Source: Phycisphaerae bacterium (GTDB taxonomy: Bacteria; Planctomycetota; Phycisphaerae; Sedimentisphaerales; Anaerobacaceae). From it: 50,698 nt of DNA. Within the stretch, counting starts at the first letter, position 1. Each line of letters begins with the position of its first letter. Position numbers and translations under genes: made by a program. The notes below the pieces were generated by a model that worked only from the letters and a program-made list of their open reading frames with translations, was not told the origin of the DNA and searched no databases. Shown here one piece after another: positions 40,548 to 49,300 of this stretch. The stretch lies in contig JAUXAB010000021.1 in NCBI GenBank assembly GCA_030615025.1, positions 1 to 50,698 on the forward strand, read 5' to 3'.

Positions 40548-41306
40548 TCATTTTGAATTTTGTAATTTGTTTGTTATTAATTCTGCGACTTTTTTCCCTG
40601 ATTTTAACATTCCGCCGAAGATTGGTCCCATTCTCGGCAGGTTATAAACATCGCATACAGACATACCCGCAACGTATAGGCCCGGGTAAACCTCGCCCGT
40701 CTTTTCTACAACGCCGGCTTCGGAGGCCTCAACGTTCATAAAATACTCTTGTAGCTCTTTCGGAAAAAGTTCCGGCTTTCTTTTCTTCAGCATACTAACC
40801 AGCTCAGCCGGGTGGCCGGTCCCGTCAATCACGTATCTCGAACAGATACAAAATGGGTCTACGTGCAGCCCGAGCGCTCGTACACTTGCACTATTGACTA
40901 CAACGCCTTTAACAGTTTCTTCCTTTAGTACAATATCTTCAGCCTCTATCAGGTTAAATATAGCTGCTCCCGCCTTTTTGGCCTTATAGGCCAAACCCGT
41001 GGCAAATTCTATTGCATCCGCTACATATAAATCTCCTTCTTTGGTTGTCGTCACGCCTATTTCATCTAAGATGTCTTTATCTTCGAAGGTAACGACATTA
41101 TAGCCTGCTGCCCCTCCCCAGATTCCTCCGCCTACCGAAAGCTTCTTTTCGACTATGGTGGTTTTGATCCCCGATTTGGCGAGGTAATAGCCGGCAGCCA
41201 GACCCGCAGGGCCGGCGCCGACTATAACCACATCGTTTTCAAGATGCTCTAATAATCTTCTGTTGTATTCTTCCAAAATTACCCTGGAAATATCTGTTTC
41301 TATCAC
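40548..41306 (-). CDS. thi4: Thiamine thiazole synthase Thi4, His-type (sulfide-dependent)
   Basis: This 252-aa FAD/NAD-dependent enzyme makes the ADP-thiazole precursor of thiamine from NAD, glycine and sulfur. The dinucleotide-binding motif VVIVGAGPAGLAAGYYLA lies near residues 26-43 and VGGGIWGGAAGYN near 58-70. C-terminal motifs are VIDGTGHPAELV and GMSVCDVYNLPRMGPIFGGM. At the position of the sacrificial cysteine of yeast Thi4 it has H148 in LGLHVDP, as in methanogen enzymes that use free sulfide and turn over repeatedly. The start is GTG 41306 with AGGGAAC upstream. A TPP riboswitch precedes it, supporting the pathway assignment. Confidence 0.92.
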   Translation of the reverse strand: MIETDISRVILEEYNRRLLEHLENDVVIVGAGPAGLAAGYYLAKSGIKTTIVEKKLSVGGGIWGGAAGYNVVTFEDKDILDEIGVTTTKEGDLYVADAIEFATGLAYKAKKAGAAIFNLIEAEDIVLKEETVKGVVVNSASVRALGLHVDPFCICSRYVIDGTGHPAELVSMLKKRKPELFPKELQEYFMNVEASEAGVVEKTGEVYPGLYVAGMSVCDVYNLPRMGPIFGGMLKSGKKVAELITNKLQNSK

Positions 41307-41340
41307 TTTCGTTCCCTTTCGTTTTCTAAAGCAATTACCG

Positions 41341-41384
41341 CTCTGTTACGGTCGCGGCTCTGTTACGGTCGCGGCTCTGTTTTG
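41341..41384. repeat. 17-bp tandem repeat in the thi4 leader
   Basis: CTCTGTTACGGTCGCGG occurs at 41341-41357 and 41358-41374, followed by a partial third copy. It lies between the riboswitch terminator and the thi4 start codon, so copy number would change leader length. Confidence 0.85.
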
Positions 41385-41390
41385 GAAAAC

Positions 41391-41425
41391 TCAAAATAAA
41401 AAGCACTACCGTAAAAGGAGTGCTT
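41391..41425 (-). terminator. Riboswitch expression-platform terminator
   Basis: On the minus strand AAGCACT and AGTGCTT (41425-41419 and 41407-41401) form a hairpin followed by TTTATTTT. It lies 13 bases downstream of the TPP aptamer and upstream of thi4, as expected for transcriptional control by TPP. Confidence 0.82.
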
Positions 41426-41437
41426 CATACCAACTTA

Positions 41438-41528
41438 AGCGCTTCCTTCGCGGGCATTATCCCGAGCAGGTTCATAGGGTCAGTTCTCAGCTTGGGCCGA
41501 GCCGAACACTCGGCCTTTCGCTCCCCTG
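41438..41528 (-). promoter_or_regulatory. TPP riboswitch (THI element) upstream of thi4
   Basis: Read on the minus strand, the segment has the conserved parts in order: AGGGGAGC at the 5' side of P1, CTGAGA, GACCCTATGAACCTG, then GGGATAATGCCCGCGAAGGA. This is the standard TPP aptamer with a hairpin (GGCCGAG..CTCGGCC) between P1 and CTGAGA. Together with the following terminator it should repress thi4 when TPP is plentiful. Confidence 0.95.
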
Positions 41529-41577
41529 GCTTATTAAAATTTTCCAGGAAAGATTGTAATAACGCTCGGCAGCGGCT

Positions 41578-41628
41578 ACAAGAATTTTTTGCGGTTTTGC
41601 TAATAAACATCCAAGCACTTACTAACGC
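41578..41628. repeat. Dispersed repeat R, copy 1
   Basis: The segment starting ACAAGAATTTTTTGCGG and continuing TTTTGCTAATAAACATCC is related to 46006-46052 and 46193-46244. It adjoins the tandem array on its left side. Confidence 0.55.
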
Positions 41629-41639
41629 ATTCAAATCTT

Positions 41640-42030
41640 TTACCAAAGATTGGGTTTGATTGGGTTTGTTTTGGCATTTTATTGGCTTTGAATTGGGTTT
41701 GTTTTTCCCGAACCCAAAATCGCGTTTCTTTCATAATCCCTTTTGGCAAAGAGGTTTGCATTGGTTTTTGTCTTTTCGAAGTTTGGCTTTGTTTTTTCGG
41801 GGCCCGAATGGGCGGTTTATTTTCATAACCCACTGTTAAAATAGAAGTTACGTTCATTTCGGCCTTTTTGAATTTGGCTTTGTTTGGCTTTGTTTGGCTT
41901 TGTTTTTTCCCACGTTTACCAAGTGTCTTTTTTTCATAATCGGCTGTTATTAAAGAGGTTACGTTCATTTGACTTTTTCGGAAATTGGCTTTGTTTTGCA
42001 TAAAAGGTCTGATTTGTAAAGCGCTCTCTA
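41640..42030 (-). repeat. Planctomycetal-type tandem repeat array (about 100-110 bp units)
   Basis: On the minus strand three units start at equivalent ATGs near 41968, 41858 and 41761, spaced 110 and 97 bp. Each carries an ATGAACGTAAC-like word, GATTATGAAA and runs of ACAAAGCCAA, with AAACAAAGCCAA itself in tandem at about 41876-41910. One frame stays open over 41600-42136 and reads NKANFRKSQMNVTSLITADY, then NVTSILTVGYENK. The Lys/Gln/Asn/Thr-rich translation has no signal, domain or start context. I recognise this wording as a recurrent repeat in Phycisphaerae assemblies, so I annotate it as repeat DNA rather than a gene. Confidence 0.65.
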
Positions 42031-42134
42031 CAGTTGTAGAGGGCAAGTTAGTTAAGAGTGAGCTAAAGTGCCTACCAGCCGTGCCAGAGCCACGGCTCGG
42101 CAGGAAGTGAACTAAAGTTGGATTCTCGATGCTC

Positions 42135-42226
42135 ATGATTGGTTCATTGGTAATTGGTTATTGGTAATTGGTTAAATGGCTCCCTGCCTAAAGCATGCAG
42201 GGATTCGTGGGCAGGCTTGCCCTACT
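42135..42226. repeat. ATTGGTAATTGGTT direct repeats and two hairpins
   Basis: The word ATTGGTAATTGGTTATTGG is reiterated at 42140-42175. CCCTGC (42182-42187) then pairs with GCAGGG (42197-42202), and GGGCA (42209-42213) with TGCCC (42218-42222). It has the look of stacked dispersed elements. Confidence 0.55.
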
Positions 42227-42324
42227 CGTGCGGTTCTCCGCTAATCTGCCATCTCTATGGCGATTTGTATTTTACCAAACTCATCCGGAATGTTCAATAA
42301 AAATCTAACTTTTTTTATAAAAAA

Positions 42325-42520
42325 ATTTACCGCAGAGATCGCTGATTACGCAGAGAAATATAGCCACGAATTAGTACGAAGAAATTTAACCGCAGAGAAC
42401 GCGGAGAGCGCAGAGAGTTCAAAAATAATTAAGCATAGATTGCGCGGATTTTTATTAGCCATGAAAAGGTACAAAAGAAATTAGACACTGATTAACACAG
42501 ATTGGCACTGATTAGATAAA
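42325..42520. repeat. Cluster of CGCAGAGAACGCGGAGAGC / CACTGATTAACACAGATT phrase repeats
   Basis: Reiterated words are ACCGCAGAGATCGC, AACCGCAGAGAACGCGGAG, AGCCACGAATTAGTACGAA and CACTGATTAACACAGATTGG followed by CACTGATTAGA. I know these phrases as widespread dispersed repeats in genomes of several uncultured phyla. A short open frame (42257-42484) running through them is not a gene. Confidence 0.65.
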
Positions 42521-42522
42521 AG

Positions 42523-42556
42523 AAAAAAAGGGCTGTAAGCATAATGCTCGCAGCCC
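42523..42556 (-). terminator. Intrinsic terminator of the GLUG/PKD gene
   Basis: On the minus strand GGGCTG (42556-42551) pairs with CAGCCC (42535-42530), followed by seven T residues. It lies 30 bp after the stop at 42587. Confidence 0.85.
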
Positions 42557-42586
42557 CTTAGTTCCGACCTTTTAATCCAGCTATTA

Positions 42587-45500
42587 CTATATAAGATTCT
42601 CTAAAAGCTCGATGGCTTCGATGATAAGAGGATAGACCTGACCTTGTTCTTCACAGGTTGTTATCCAGTCGTTTCTGTCGGGCTGGCCGGTGTCGGCACA
42701 GCCATTTGTCTTTTGCAGGATGTCGTTCTGCAGTTTATCCAGCGCCTCATCATAGAACCCTCTGACGATCTTGTTGAGCACCGCATTTATCTTGTTGGTC
42801 AGAGCGTTCTTAAGGTTCCTGTTCTTCAAACTCTCTGGGGCAAGCGCATTGACCGTATCTACCGTTTCAACAAGCGTCATAGCAGCTGCATCCTGACTCG
42901 TGATGGCCATAATAGTCACATTATCAGGCGCACTGTTCACAAAGCCGTCGTTTACTACCAGGCTTACTACATACTCGCCCGGCTCATCGGCTATAAACGA
43001 TGGGTCCACAATGCTGGCGTCTGAAAGCTCTGCAAGACTGCCGGAAGGTTTGGATACAAAACTCCAGCTATAGCTAAGCGGGTCACCGTTGCCATCATAG
43101 CTTCCGCTTCCATCAAGAAATACCGTATCCCCTGCAATAACAGACTGGTTGCCTCCGGCATCGGCCACGGGTGGTACGTTCTCAAAACTCACCGTCATCG
43201 TATCGGGCTCGCTCACGGCCCCAAAGATATCGGTCACTACAAGGCTTATCACATAGTCACCCTGCACATCGGCAACGAATGTAGGCGTTGCCGAACTGGG
43301 GTCGTCTAACTCTGCTAAGCTTTCAGCAGGCTTCTGGGTTATTGTCCATAAGTATGTAAAGTCGTCACCCTCGTCATCGTAGCTTTTGCTTCCGTCAAGC
43401 TGGACGGTAGTGTATAGTTCGATTATAGCCTGGTCAGGACCTGCATCGGCTACAGGAGGCGTGTTATAGGTACTTACCAATACCTCATCAGGAGCACTTT
43501 CCGCCCCTAAGCTGTCGGTTACAACCAGTTCGATAATGTAATCACCAAGCATATCGGCAAAAAACGATGGGTTCACAGTATCAGCATCAAACAACTCAGC
43601 GGTGCTTGCCTCCGGCATTGATGTAATCTGCCAGAAATATGTTAACGGATAGTTCCCCTCCGGGTCTGAGCTACCGCTGCCGTCCAGCGTTACTACTACT
43701 ACACCTCCGGGATGAACCGCCTGGTCTGCTCCGGCATTGGCAATCGGCGGTTGGTTAGGAGGAATTTGCCATAATAAATAAGGATAACTGACTCCTTCAT
43801 CAATTCCCCAAATATTGACAAAATCCCACACATTCATAGGAGGATTACTGCTATAATAAAAATAACTTTCATCATTATCTATAGCTGTGCAATCCCCTGA
43901 ACCAGAACCAATGCCAACAGATGGATTTTCTGCATGGTTGTTGTAATAGCAGTTTGATATGCTTGCAGACCGATTAAAACCAACTAATCCTCCTGCATAA
44001 TAATTACCCGATACACTTCCAGTTGCATAGGAGTTTGTTACTGCTCCATAATAATTCCAACCAACCAATCCTCCTACGCACATATTGCCATTTACACTTC
44101 CAGTTGCATAGGAGTTTGTTACTGCTCCATACCAATTCCAACCAACTAATCCTCCTACAAAAGACCCACCAGATACACTTCCAGTTGCATAGGAGTTTGT
44201 TATATTCCCACGATCATTCAGACCAACTAATCCTCCTATATACTCCGGACAAGCATACTCATTACCAGTTACACTTCCAGTTGCATAGGAGTTTGTTACT
44301 GCTCCATAATAATTCCAACCAACTAATCCTCCTGCATAATGATAACCAGTTATATCAACATCCTCCAAACCAACATTACTTATTTCTACACTCTTAATGT
44401 AACCAAACAAACCAACACAAACAGTGTTAGGCCTGTTTATGAACAAGGCGGTTATAATATGACCTTGTCCGTCAAAAGTTCCTATGAAAGGATTTATTGA
44501 ATTTCCGATAGGCTCAAATCCTGCTCCGCTATTCCAATTAACAGTATCAGAACAATCAATATCATTCATCAACACATAATGCGCAGCCAAGTCAAGGTTC
44601 ATATCCTGTAATTCTGCACAAGTAGTTATCTTAATCGGTTCCCATTTCAAATGAGGAAAATCATTTGTTCTTTCACTCCACACATTAACAAAATCCCAGC
44701 TGCTCATAGGAGGATTAGTGCTATAGTAGAAATAGCTTTCATTATCATCTATAGCTGTGCAGCCAGTCGAACTTCCGAAATATACACAAGTACCAGGATT
44801 TCCTGCATGATTGTTGTAATAACAGTTTGTTATAGTTCCATCATTCCCACCAGCTAATCCTCCTACCCTTTCATTACCAGTTACACTTCCAGTTGAATAG
44901 GAGTTTGTTATTGTTCCTCCACAACCTCTATAACCATTAAGACCAACTAATCCCCCCGCATAACCGCCAGTACTAATTACATTTCCAGTTGCATAGGAAT
45001 TTGTTATTTTTCCATGATTATAACCAACTAATCCTCCTATACGCCAACCAGTACCATTTACATTTCCAGTTGAATAAGAGTTTGATATGGTTCCACCGTC
45101 AGTATAACCAGCTAATCCTCCTACAAACCCCCTACCAGTCACGCTTCCAGTTGCATAAGAATTTGTTATAGTTCCATGATTATAACCAACTAATCCTCCT
45201 ACCAGGTCATAACCAGTTATATCAACATCAACTAAACCAACATTTTTTATCTCACCACAATTAACTCCAGGAGTACAGCCATACAAAGAAAGAGCACAAC
45301 CAAACAAGCCAACATAATCAGTAGTGGGCCTGTTTATGTACAAACCAGTTATTGTATGGTTTTGCCCGTCAAAGGTTCCTGTAAAAGGATTCTTGTTAAA
45401 CGGACTAATACCCCAACCAACAGGCTCAAATCCTGCTCCATCATTCCATAAAGAACCGCCTTCATGGGTTGCATCATAACAATCAATATCATTCATCAAT

Positions 45501-45694
45501 ACATAATGCGCAGTCAAGTTATTCTTCATATCCTGTAATTCTGCACAATTGGTTATTTGATAGGGATCGGCTGGCGTCCCGGCTCCGCTTCCAGTAAAAG
45601 CGCTTGCAGGCGCCTCAATGAGAAACAACAGGATAAGCGCAACTACTCCGACTGAGACCATTCGAGTCAAAACTCTCTTTATTCTGGTTTTCAT
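42587..45694 (-). CDS. Large exported GLUG-repeat protein with PKD-type domains and FIMAH-like C-terminus
   Basis: This 1035-aa protein has a signal peptide (about 10-32). Two beta-helix blocks, each opened by ITTCAELQDMNLDLAAHYVL-type sequence, are built from GLUG motifs (GGLVGWNYYGAVTNSYATGS), about 13 in all. Three PKD/Ig-like domains of about 90 residues follow (PPVADAGPDQAIIE, LDGSGSYDGNGDPLSYSWSF). The C-terminal ~110 residues (NKINAVLNKIVRGFYDEALD, then NDWITTCEEQGQVYPLIIEA) match what I know as the FIMAH domain. It is probably a cell-surface adhesin or scaffold. GAGGATAGG precedes the ATG, and a strong terminator follows. Several GLUG units are nearly identical in DNA, so copy number may vary. 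Confidence 0.85.
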   Translation of the reverse strand: MKTRIKRVLTRMVSVGVVALILLFLIEAPASAFTGSGAGTPADPYQITNCAELQDMKNNLTAHYVLMNDIDCYDATHEGGSLWNDGAGFEPVGWGISPFNKNPFTGTFDGQNHTITGLYINRPTTDYVGLFGCALSLYGCTPGVNCGEIKNVGLVDVDITGYDLVGGLVGYNHGTITNSYATGSVTGRGFVGGLAGYTDGGTISNSYSTGNVNGTGWRIGGLVGYNHGKITNSYATGNVISTGGYAGGLVGLNGYRGCGGTITNSYSTGSVTGNERVGGLAGGNDGTITNCYYNNHAGNPGTCVYFGSSTGCTAIDDNESYFYYSTNPPMSSWDFVNVWSERTNDFPHLKWEPIKITTCAELQDMNLDLAAHYVLMNDIDCSDTVNWNSGAGFEPIGNSINPFIGTFDGQGHIITALFINRPNTVCVGLFGYIKSVEISNVGLEDVDITGYHYAGGLVGWNYYGAVTNSYATGSVTGNEYACPEYIGGLVGLNDRGNITNSYATGSVSGGSFVGGLVGWNWYGAVTNSYATGSVNGNMCVGGLVGWNYYGAVTNSYATGSVSGNYYAGGLVGFNRSASISNCYYNNHAENPSVGIGSGSGDCTAIDNDESYFYYSSNPPMNVWDFVNIWGIDEGVSYPYLLWQIPPNQPPIANAGADQAVHPGGVVVVTLDGSGSSDPEGNYPLTYFWQITSMPEASTAELFDADTVNPSFFADMLGDYIIELVVTDSLGAESAPDEVLVSTYNTPPVADAGPDQAIIELYTTVQLDGSKSYDDEGDDFTYLWTITQKPAESLAELDDPSSATPTFVADVQGDYVISLVVTDIFGAVSEPDTMTVSFENVPPVADAGGNQSVIAGDTVFLDGSGSYDGNGDPLSYSWSFVSKPSGSLAELSDASIVDPSFIADEPGEYVVSLVVNDGFVNSAPDNVTIMAITSQDAAAMTLVETVDTVNALAPESLKNRNLKNALTNKINAVLNKIVRGFYDEALDKLQNDILQKTNGCADTGQPDRNDWITTCEEQGQVYPLIIEAIELLENLI
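43965..45230. repeat. Near-identical GLUG coding repeats
   Basis: Units of about 60-75 bp with the shared core CCAGTTGCATAGGAGTTTGT (plus-strand reading) recur about a dozen times in two blocks, 43965-44340 and 44820-45220. The similarity at silent positions is high enough for slippage or recombination between units. Confidence 0.75.
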
Positions 45695-46005
45695 CTTCCT
45701 ATCCTCCTCAAAAAATTGTTAATATTTATAGGTTTATATCGCACCTGTTGTGCGAGCGTACCGCTATAAGACCTGCACAAAGTCAAACAAAAGGAATTCA
45801 CGCCCTCCTAATCCTTTCTTTTGCAGCGGAAAGTTACAAAAACTAATTACAATTGTATACGTTTACATCCTGGCTGTCAACAAAGATTTTTCGACTTTTT
45901 CCGGTTTTTCTATTCTTCTGTAAAAAAAGAGAGTTAGTTCTTTTAGAAAAGGACGAATCTGAGCCGTAGGATGCAATATAATTGTACCAAAAGAGGTCTT
46001 ATAAT

Positions 46006-46052
46006 CAAGGTTTTTTTGCGGTTCTGCCAATAAACACACAGCCATTCATTGA
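46006..46052. repeat. Dispersed repeat R, copy 2
   Basis: CAAGGTTTTTTTGCGGTTC, then TGCCAATAAACACACAGCC and ATTCATTGAC. It aligns with 41578-41628 and 46193-46244, and shares AGCCATTCATTGAC exactly with copy 3. It abuts the family A palindrome. Confidence 0.55.
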
Positions 46053-46112
46053 CCCCATTAGAGTAAACCCCCGATGAGAAGACTCGGGGGGCAGGCGACA
46101 CTCTAACGGGGC
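46052..46112. repeat. Palindromic repeat family A, copy 3
   Basis: ACCCCATTAGAGT (46052-46064) faces ACTCTAACGGGGC (46100-46112). An inner perfect hairpin CCCCCGA / TCGGGGG lies at 46068-46074 and 46084-46090. The arms share CCCC-TTAGA with copies 1 and 2 but have GT/AC as the inner complementary pair. Confidence 0.75.
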
Positions 46113-46192
46113 AAGCACCGAGATTGATTATTTTGGATTGAGATTAGATCCCCTGTAGCAAAAACAAGATGGCAGCTCTCGGGGACAAGCTC

Positions 46193-46244
46193 ACAAGAAT
46201 TATTTTACGATTTTGGCAACAAACATTCAAGCCATTCATTGACA
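46193..46244. repeat. Dispersed repeat R, copy 3, overlapping the dnaE promoter
   Basis: ACAAGAATTATTTTACGA, then TTTTGGCAACAAACATTC and AAGCCATTCATTGACA. The end of the repeat supplies the TTGACA that I read as the dnaE -35. Confidence 0.5.
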
Positions 46245-46267
46245 GAAGAAAGTTTTTAGCCTATGAT
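46239..46267 (+). promoter_or_regulatory. Promoter of dnaE
   Basis: TTGACA (46239-46244) and TATGAT (46262-46267) are exactly 17 bp apart. Transcription would start near 46274, 34 bases before the ATG. Confidence 0.65.
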
Positions 46268-46307
46268 ACAAACGTTAACATTAGAGACCAGAAGGACGGC
46301 ATAAGTT

Positions 46308-49300
46308 ATGGCGAAAAAAGGATTTACGCATCTTCATCTGCACAGTCAGTATTCACTGCTCGATGGCGCAATAACCTTCGACAAACTGCTCAAACGCTGC
46401 AAACAATTGCAGATGGACGCCGTAGCCGTTACCGACCATGGCAATATGTTCGGTGCCGTCGAGTTCTACACAAAGGCAGCAGCCGCCCACATCAAGCCAA
46501 TCCTCGGCATCGAAGCATATATCGCCCCCGGTAGCCGCTTCGACAGGACGAAAACCAGTATCGCCGATGCCGCATATCATCTGATACTTCTTGCCCAAAA
46601 CAATGCCGGCTATCAGAACCTGCTAAAGCTGGCAAGCGCTGGTTATACCGAGGGATTTTACTACCGGCCGAGAATTGATAAGGAAATCCTTGCCGAGCTC
46701 AACGAAGGCCTGATTGCAACGTCGGCCTGTCTCAAAGGCGAGATTGCAGCCCAGCTTTCTAAAGGCGACGAAAAGGCCGCTATCGCTACGGTGGAAGGTT
46801 ATCTTAAGATATTCGGCCCCGACAGATTCTTCATCGAAATCCAGACACACGAGAATGATGACCCCAACGTCCGCCAGGCACTGATTGATCTTGCAAAAAA
46901 GATGGGTCTGCCTCTTGTTGCGACCAATGATGTGCATTTCCTTGAAGCGGATGATCACGAAGCCCACAATTGCCTCTGTGCGATAAGCACCGGCAAAAAC
47001 GCTGATGATCCGAACAGAATGATTTATCCGCCGGACGTTTATCTAAAGACTCCGGAGCAAATGCACCAGCTCTTTGCCGCTGCCGGCCAGGCCTGTGACA
47101 ATACTGTAGCTATTGCCGGCCGCTGCAATGTCGAGCTTGACTTGAAGCGTCGCCACGCGCCCCAGTTTAGACCTCCTGACGGCTCAACTCCGGAAGAATT
47201 CCTCACCAGATTGTGCTATGAGGGGGCGGAGCAGCGCTTTGGCGAAATTACCGAGCAGATAAGAGGCCGGCTCGATAGAGAGCTGGACGTAATCGAGTCG
47301 AAAGGCTTCGCCAGCTATTTTCTTATCGTCTGGGACTTCTGCAAATATGCACACGAAAATAATATCCCCGTAGGTGCCAGAGGCAGCGCGGTAGGGACAC
47401 TTGCTGGATACTGCCTCGGATTGTGCGATGTTGACCCCCTTCGATATGACTTGCTCTTCGAGCGTTTTATGGACCCCCAGCGAGACGAAATACCGGATGT
47501 TGATATCGATATCTGTCAGGCCCACCGGCCACAAATCATCGACTATGTCCGCCAGAAGTACGGCCACGTCGCGCAGATTATAACTTTCGGAACGATGAAG
47601 GCCAGGGCAGTTATCCGTGACGTCTGCCGGGTGCTCGCTGTACCATTGCCTGAGGCCGACAGATTAGCCAAGCTTGTCCCCTTCTCTCTTGATATGACGC
47701 TCGATAAAGCCTTAAAGACCGAACCGCAGTTGAAGCAGGCTTATGAGAAAAACGAGCAGATTAGAAAAGTAATTGATATATGCAAGAAACTCGAAGGCCT
47801 TGCCCGCCACGCATCGGTCCACGCAGCCGGTGTCGTTATTGCCGATGAGCCATTGACTAATTTCGTGCCTTTGTACAAAGCATCGGATTCTGATGACATC
47901 ATAACCCAGTATGAAGGGCCTATGGTCGAGAAGGTCGGCCTGCTAAAGATGGACTTTTTGGGACTGAAGACCCTCAGCGTATTAGAGCGGGCGTGCCAGC
48001 TGGTCAAAAACATTCACGGCGAGACAATCGACCTGGAAAAACTCGACCCCACTGACCCCAAGGTTTTCCAGCTATTTTCGGCCGGCAAGACAAAAGGGAT
48101 TTTCCAGTTTGAGTCCGGCGGTATGCAGGACCTGCTGATGAGGATGAAGCCCGACCGCATCGAAGATCTCATAGCCGCCAATGCCCTTTATCGCCCGGGG
48201 CCTATGATACTAATTCCCGATTACATCGAGCGGAAGCACAGTGCTAAATGGAGCCTGCCGCACCCAATTATGGCCGAGATCCTCGACGAAACTTACGGCA
48301 TTATGGTTTATCAGGAACAGGTAATGCGCATCTGTAATCGCCTCGGCGATATCCCGCTGCGGGAAGCCTATGCCCTCATCAAGGCAATAAGCAAAAAGAA
48401 AGCCAGAACCATCGCCAAGGAGCGGGAAAGATTTGTAGCCGGCTGTGTGGATAAAGGCTTAACCGGCCAGCAGGCCAAACAGATTTTCGAGCTTATCGAG
48501 CGATTCGCCGGCTACGGCTTCAACAAAAGCCATTCAACACGCTATGCCCTTATCGCCTACCAGACCGCCTATATGAAGACACATTGGCCAATCGAATACA
48601 TGGCTGCCCTCTTGACCTTTGAAATGGACAACACCGACAAGGTCGTCGAATATATCGCCGAATGCAGGGAAATGGCCATCGAAGTTCTGGCGCCCGATAT
48701 CAACGAAAGCGGCGTCGATTTCACGCCTCTGTATAAAAACGAAGATGATACCAAAAACAAAAAGGGCGTAATACGCTTCGGTTTGGCCGCCGTCAAAGGC
48801 GTCGGCGAAAAAGCCGTCGAGCAAATCATCGCTGCTCGCCGGGAAATCGGCCGATTCCAGTCTCTCTTCCATTTCTGTGAAAATGTTGATTTAAGGGCCG
48901 CCAATAAGCAGGTCATCGAAGCCCTCATAAAAGCGGGCGCCTTCGACCGGCTCGGCGGAAACCGTGCCCAAATGATGGCCGGCCTCGAAAAAGCAATGCA
49001 AATCGGAGCGAGTTTCCAGGCCGATAAACAAAACGGCCAAATGACTTTCTTCAGCCAGATGACCGGCGGCAACGACTATTCACAGGACCACCAGAGCCTG
49101 CCCAATGTCCCGCCTTGGCCAGAGCTGCAGATGCTTGCCTTCGAGAAACAGGTCCTCGGCTTCTATGTTACCAGCAACCCGCTCAGCCATCACGCTGAAA
49201 TGATAAATCTCTATTCCACACTCAATACCTCACAACTGACCGATTTTAGCCAGGTTAAGCAAGTCGTAATCGGCGGAATGATAACAAAAATAAGATTCAA

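Larger units (their letters stand above)
45695..46307. other. Intergenic region between the GLUG gene and dnaE
   Basis: These 613 bp hold a hairpin TCGCAC-CTGTT-GTGCGA at 45739-45755 in the GLUG gene leader, two copies of dispersed repeat R, one family A palindrome and the dnaE promoter, each listed separately. A 60-codon open frame (45863-46045, minus) overlaps repeat R and is not supported as a gene. Confidence 0.5.

Noticed and set aside
40840-40860. Family B-like GACCCATTTTGT in thi4
   Set aside because: It encodes the conserved HVDPF motif and has no second arm.
41600-42136. 178-codon open frame over the tandem array as a protein gene
   Set aside because: Low-complexity Lys/Gln/Asn/Thr translation built from repeat units, no ribosome-binding site or domain. 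Annotated as repeat instead, with coding left as an open question.
42257-42484. 75-codon open frame
   Set aside because: Runs through CGCAGAGAACGC phrase repeats and has no start signal.
43965-45230. CRISPR-like regular repeats
   Set aside because: The periodicity comes from GLUG motifs in an open frame; spacers are themselves similar and no cas gene is present.
45863-46045. 60-codon minus-strand open frame
   Set aside because: Overlaps dispersed repeat R; similarity to the array frame reflects shared repeat DNA.
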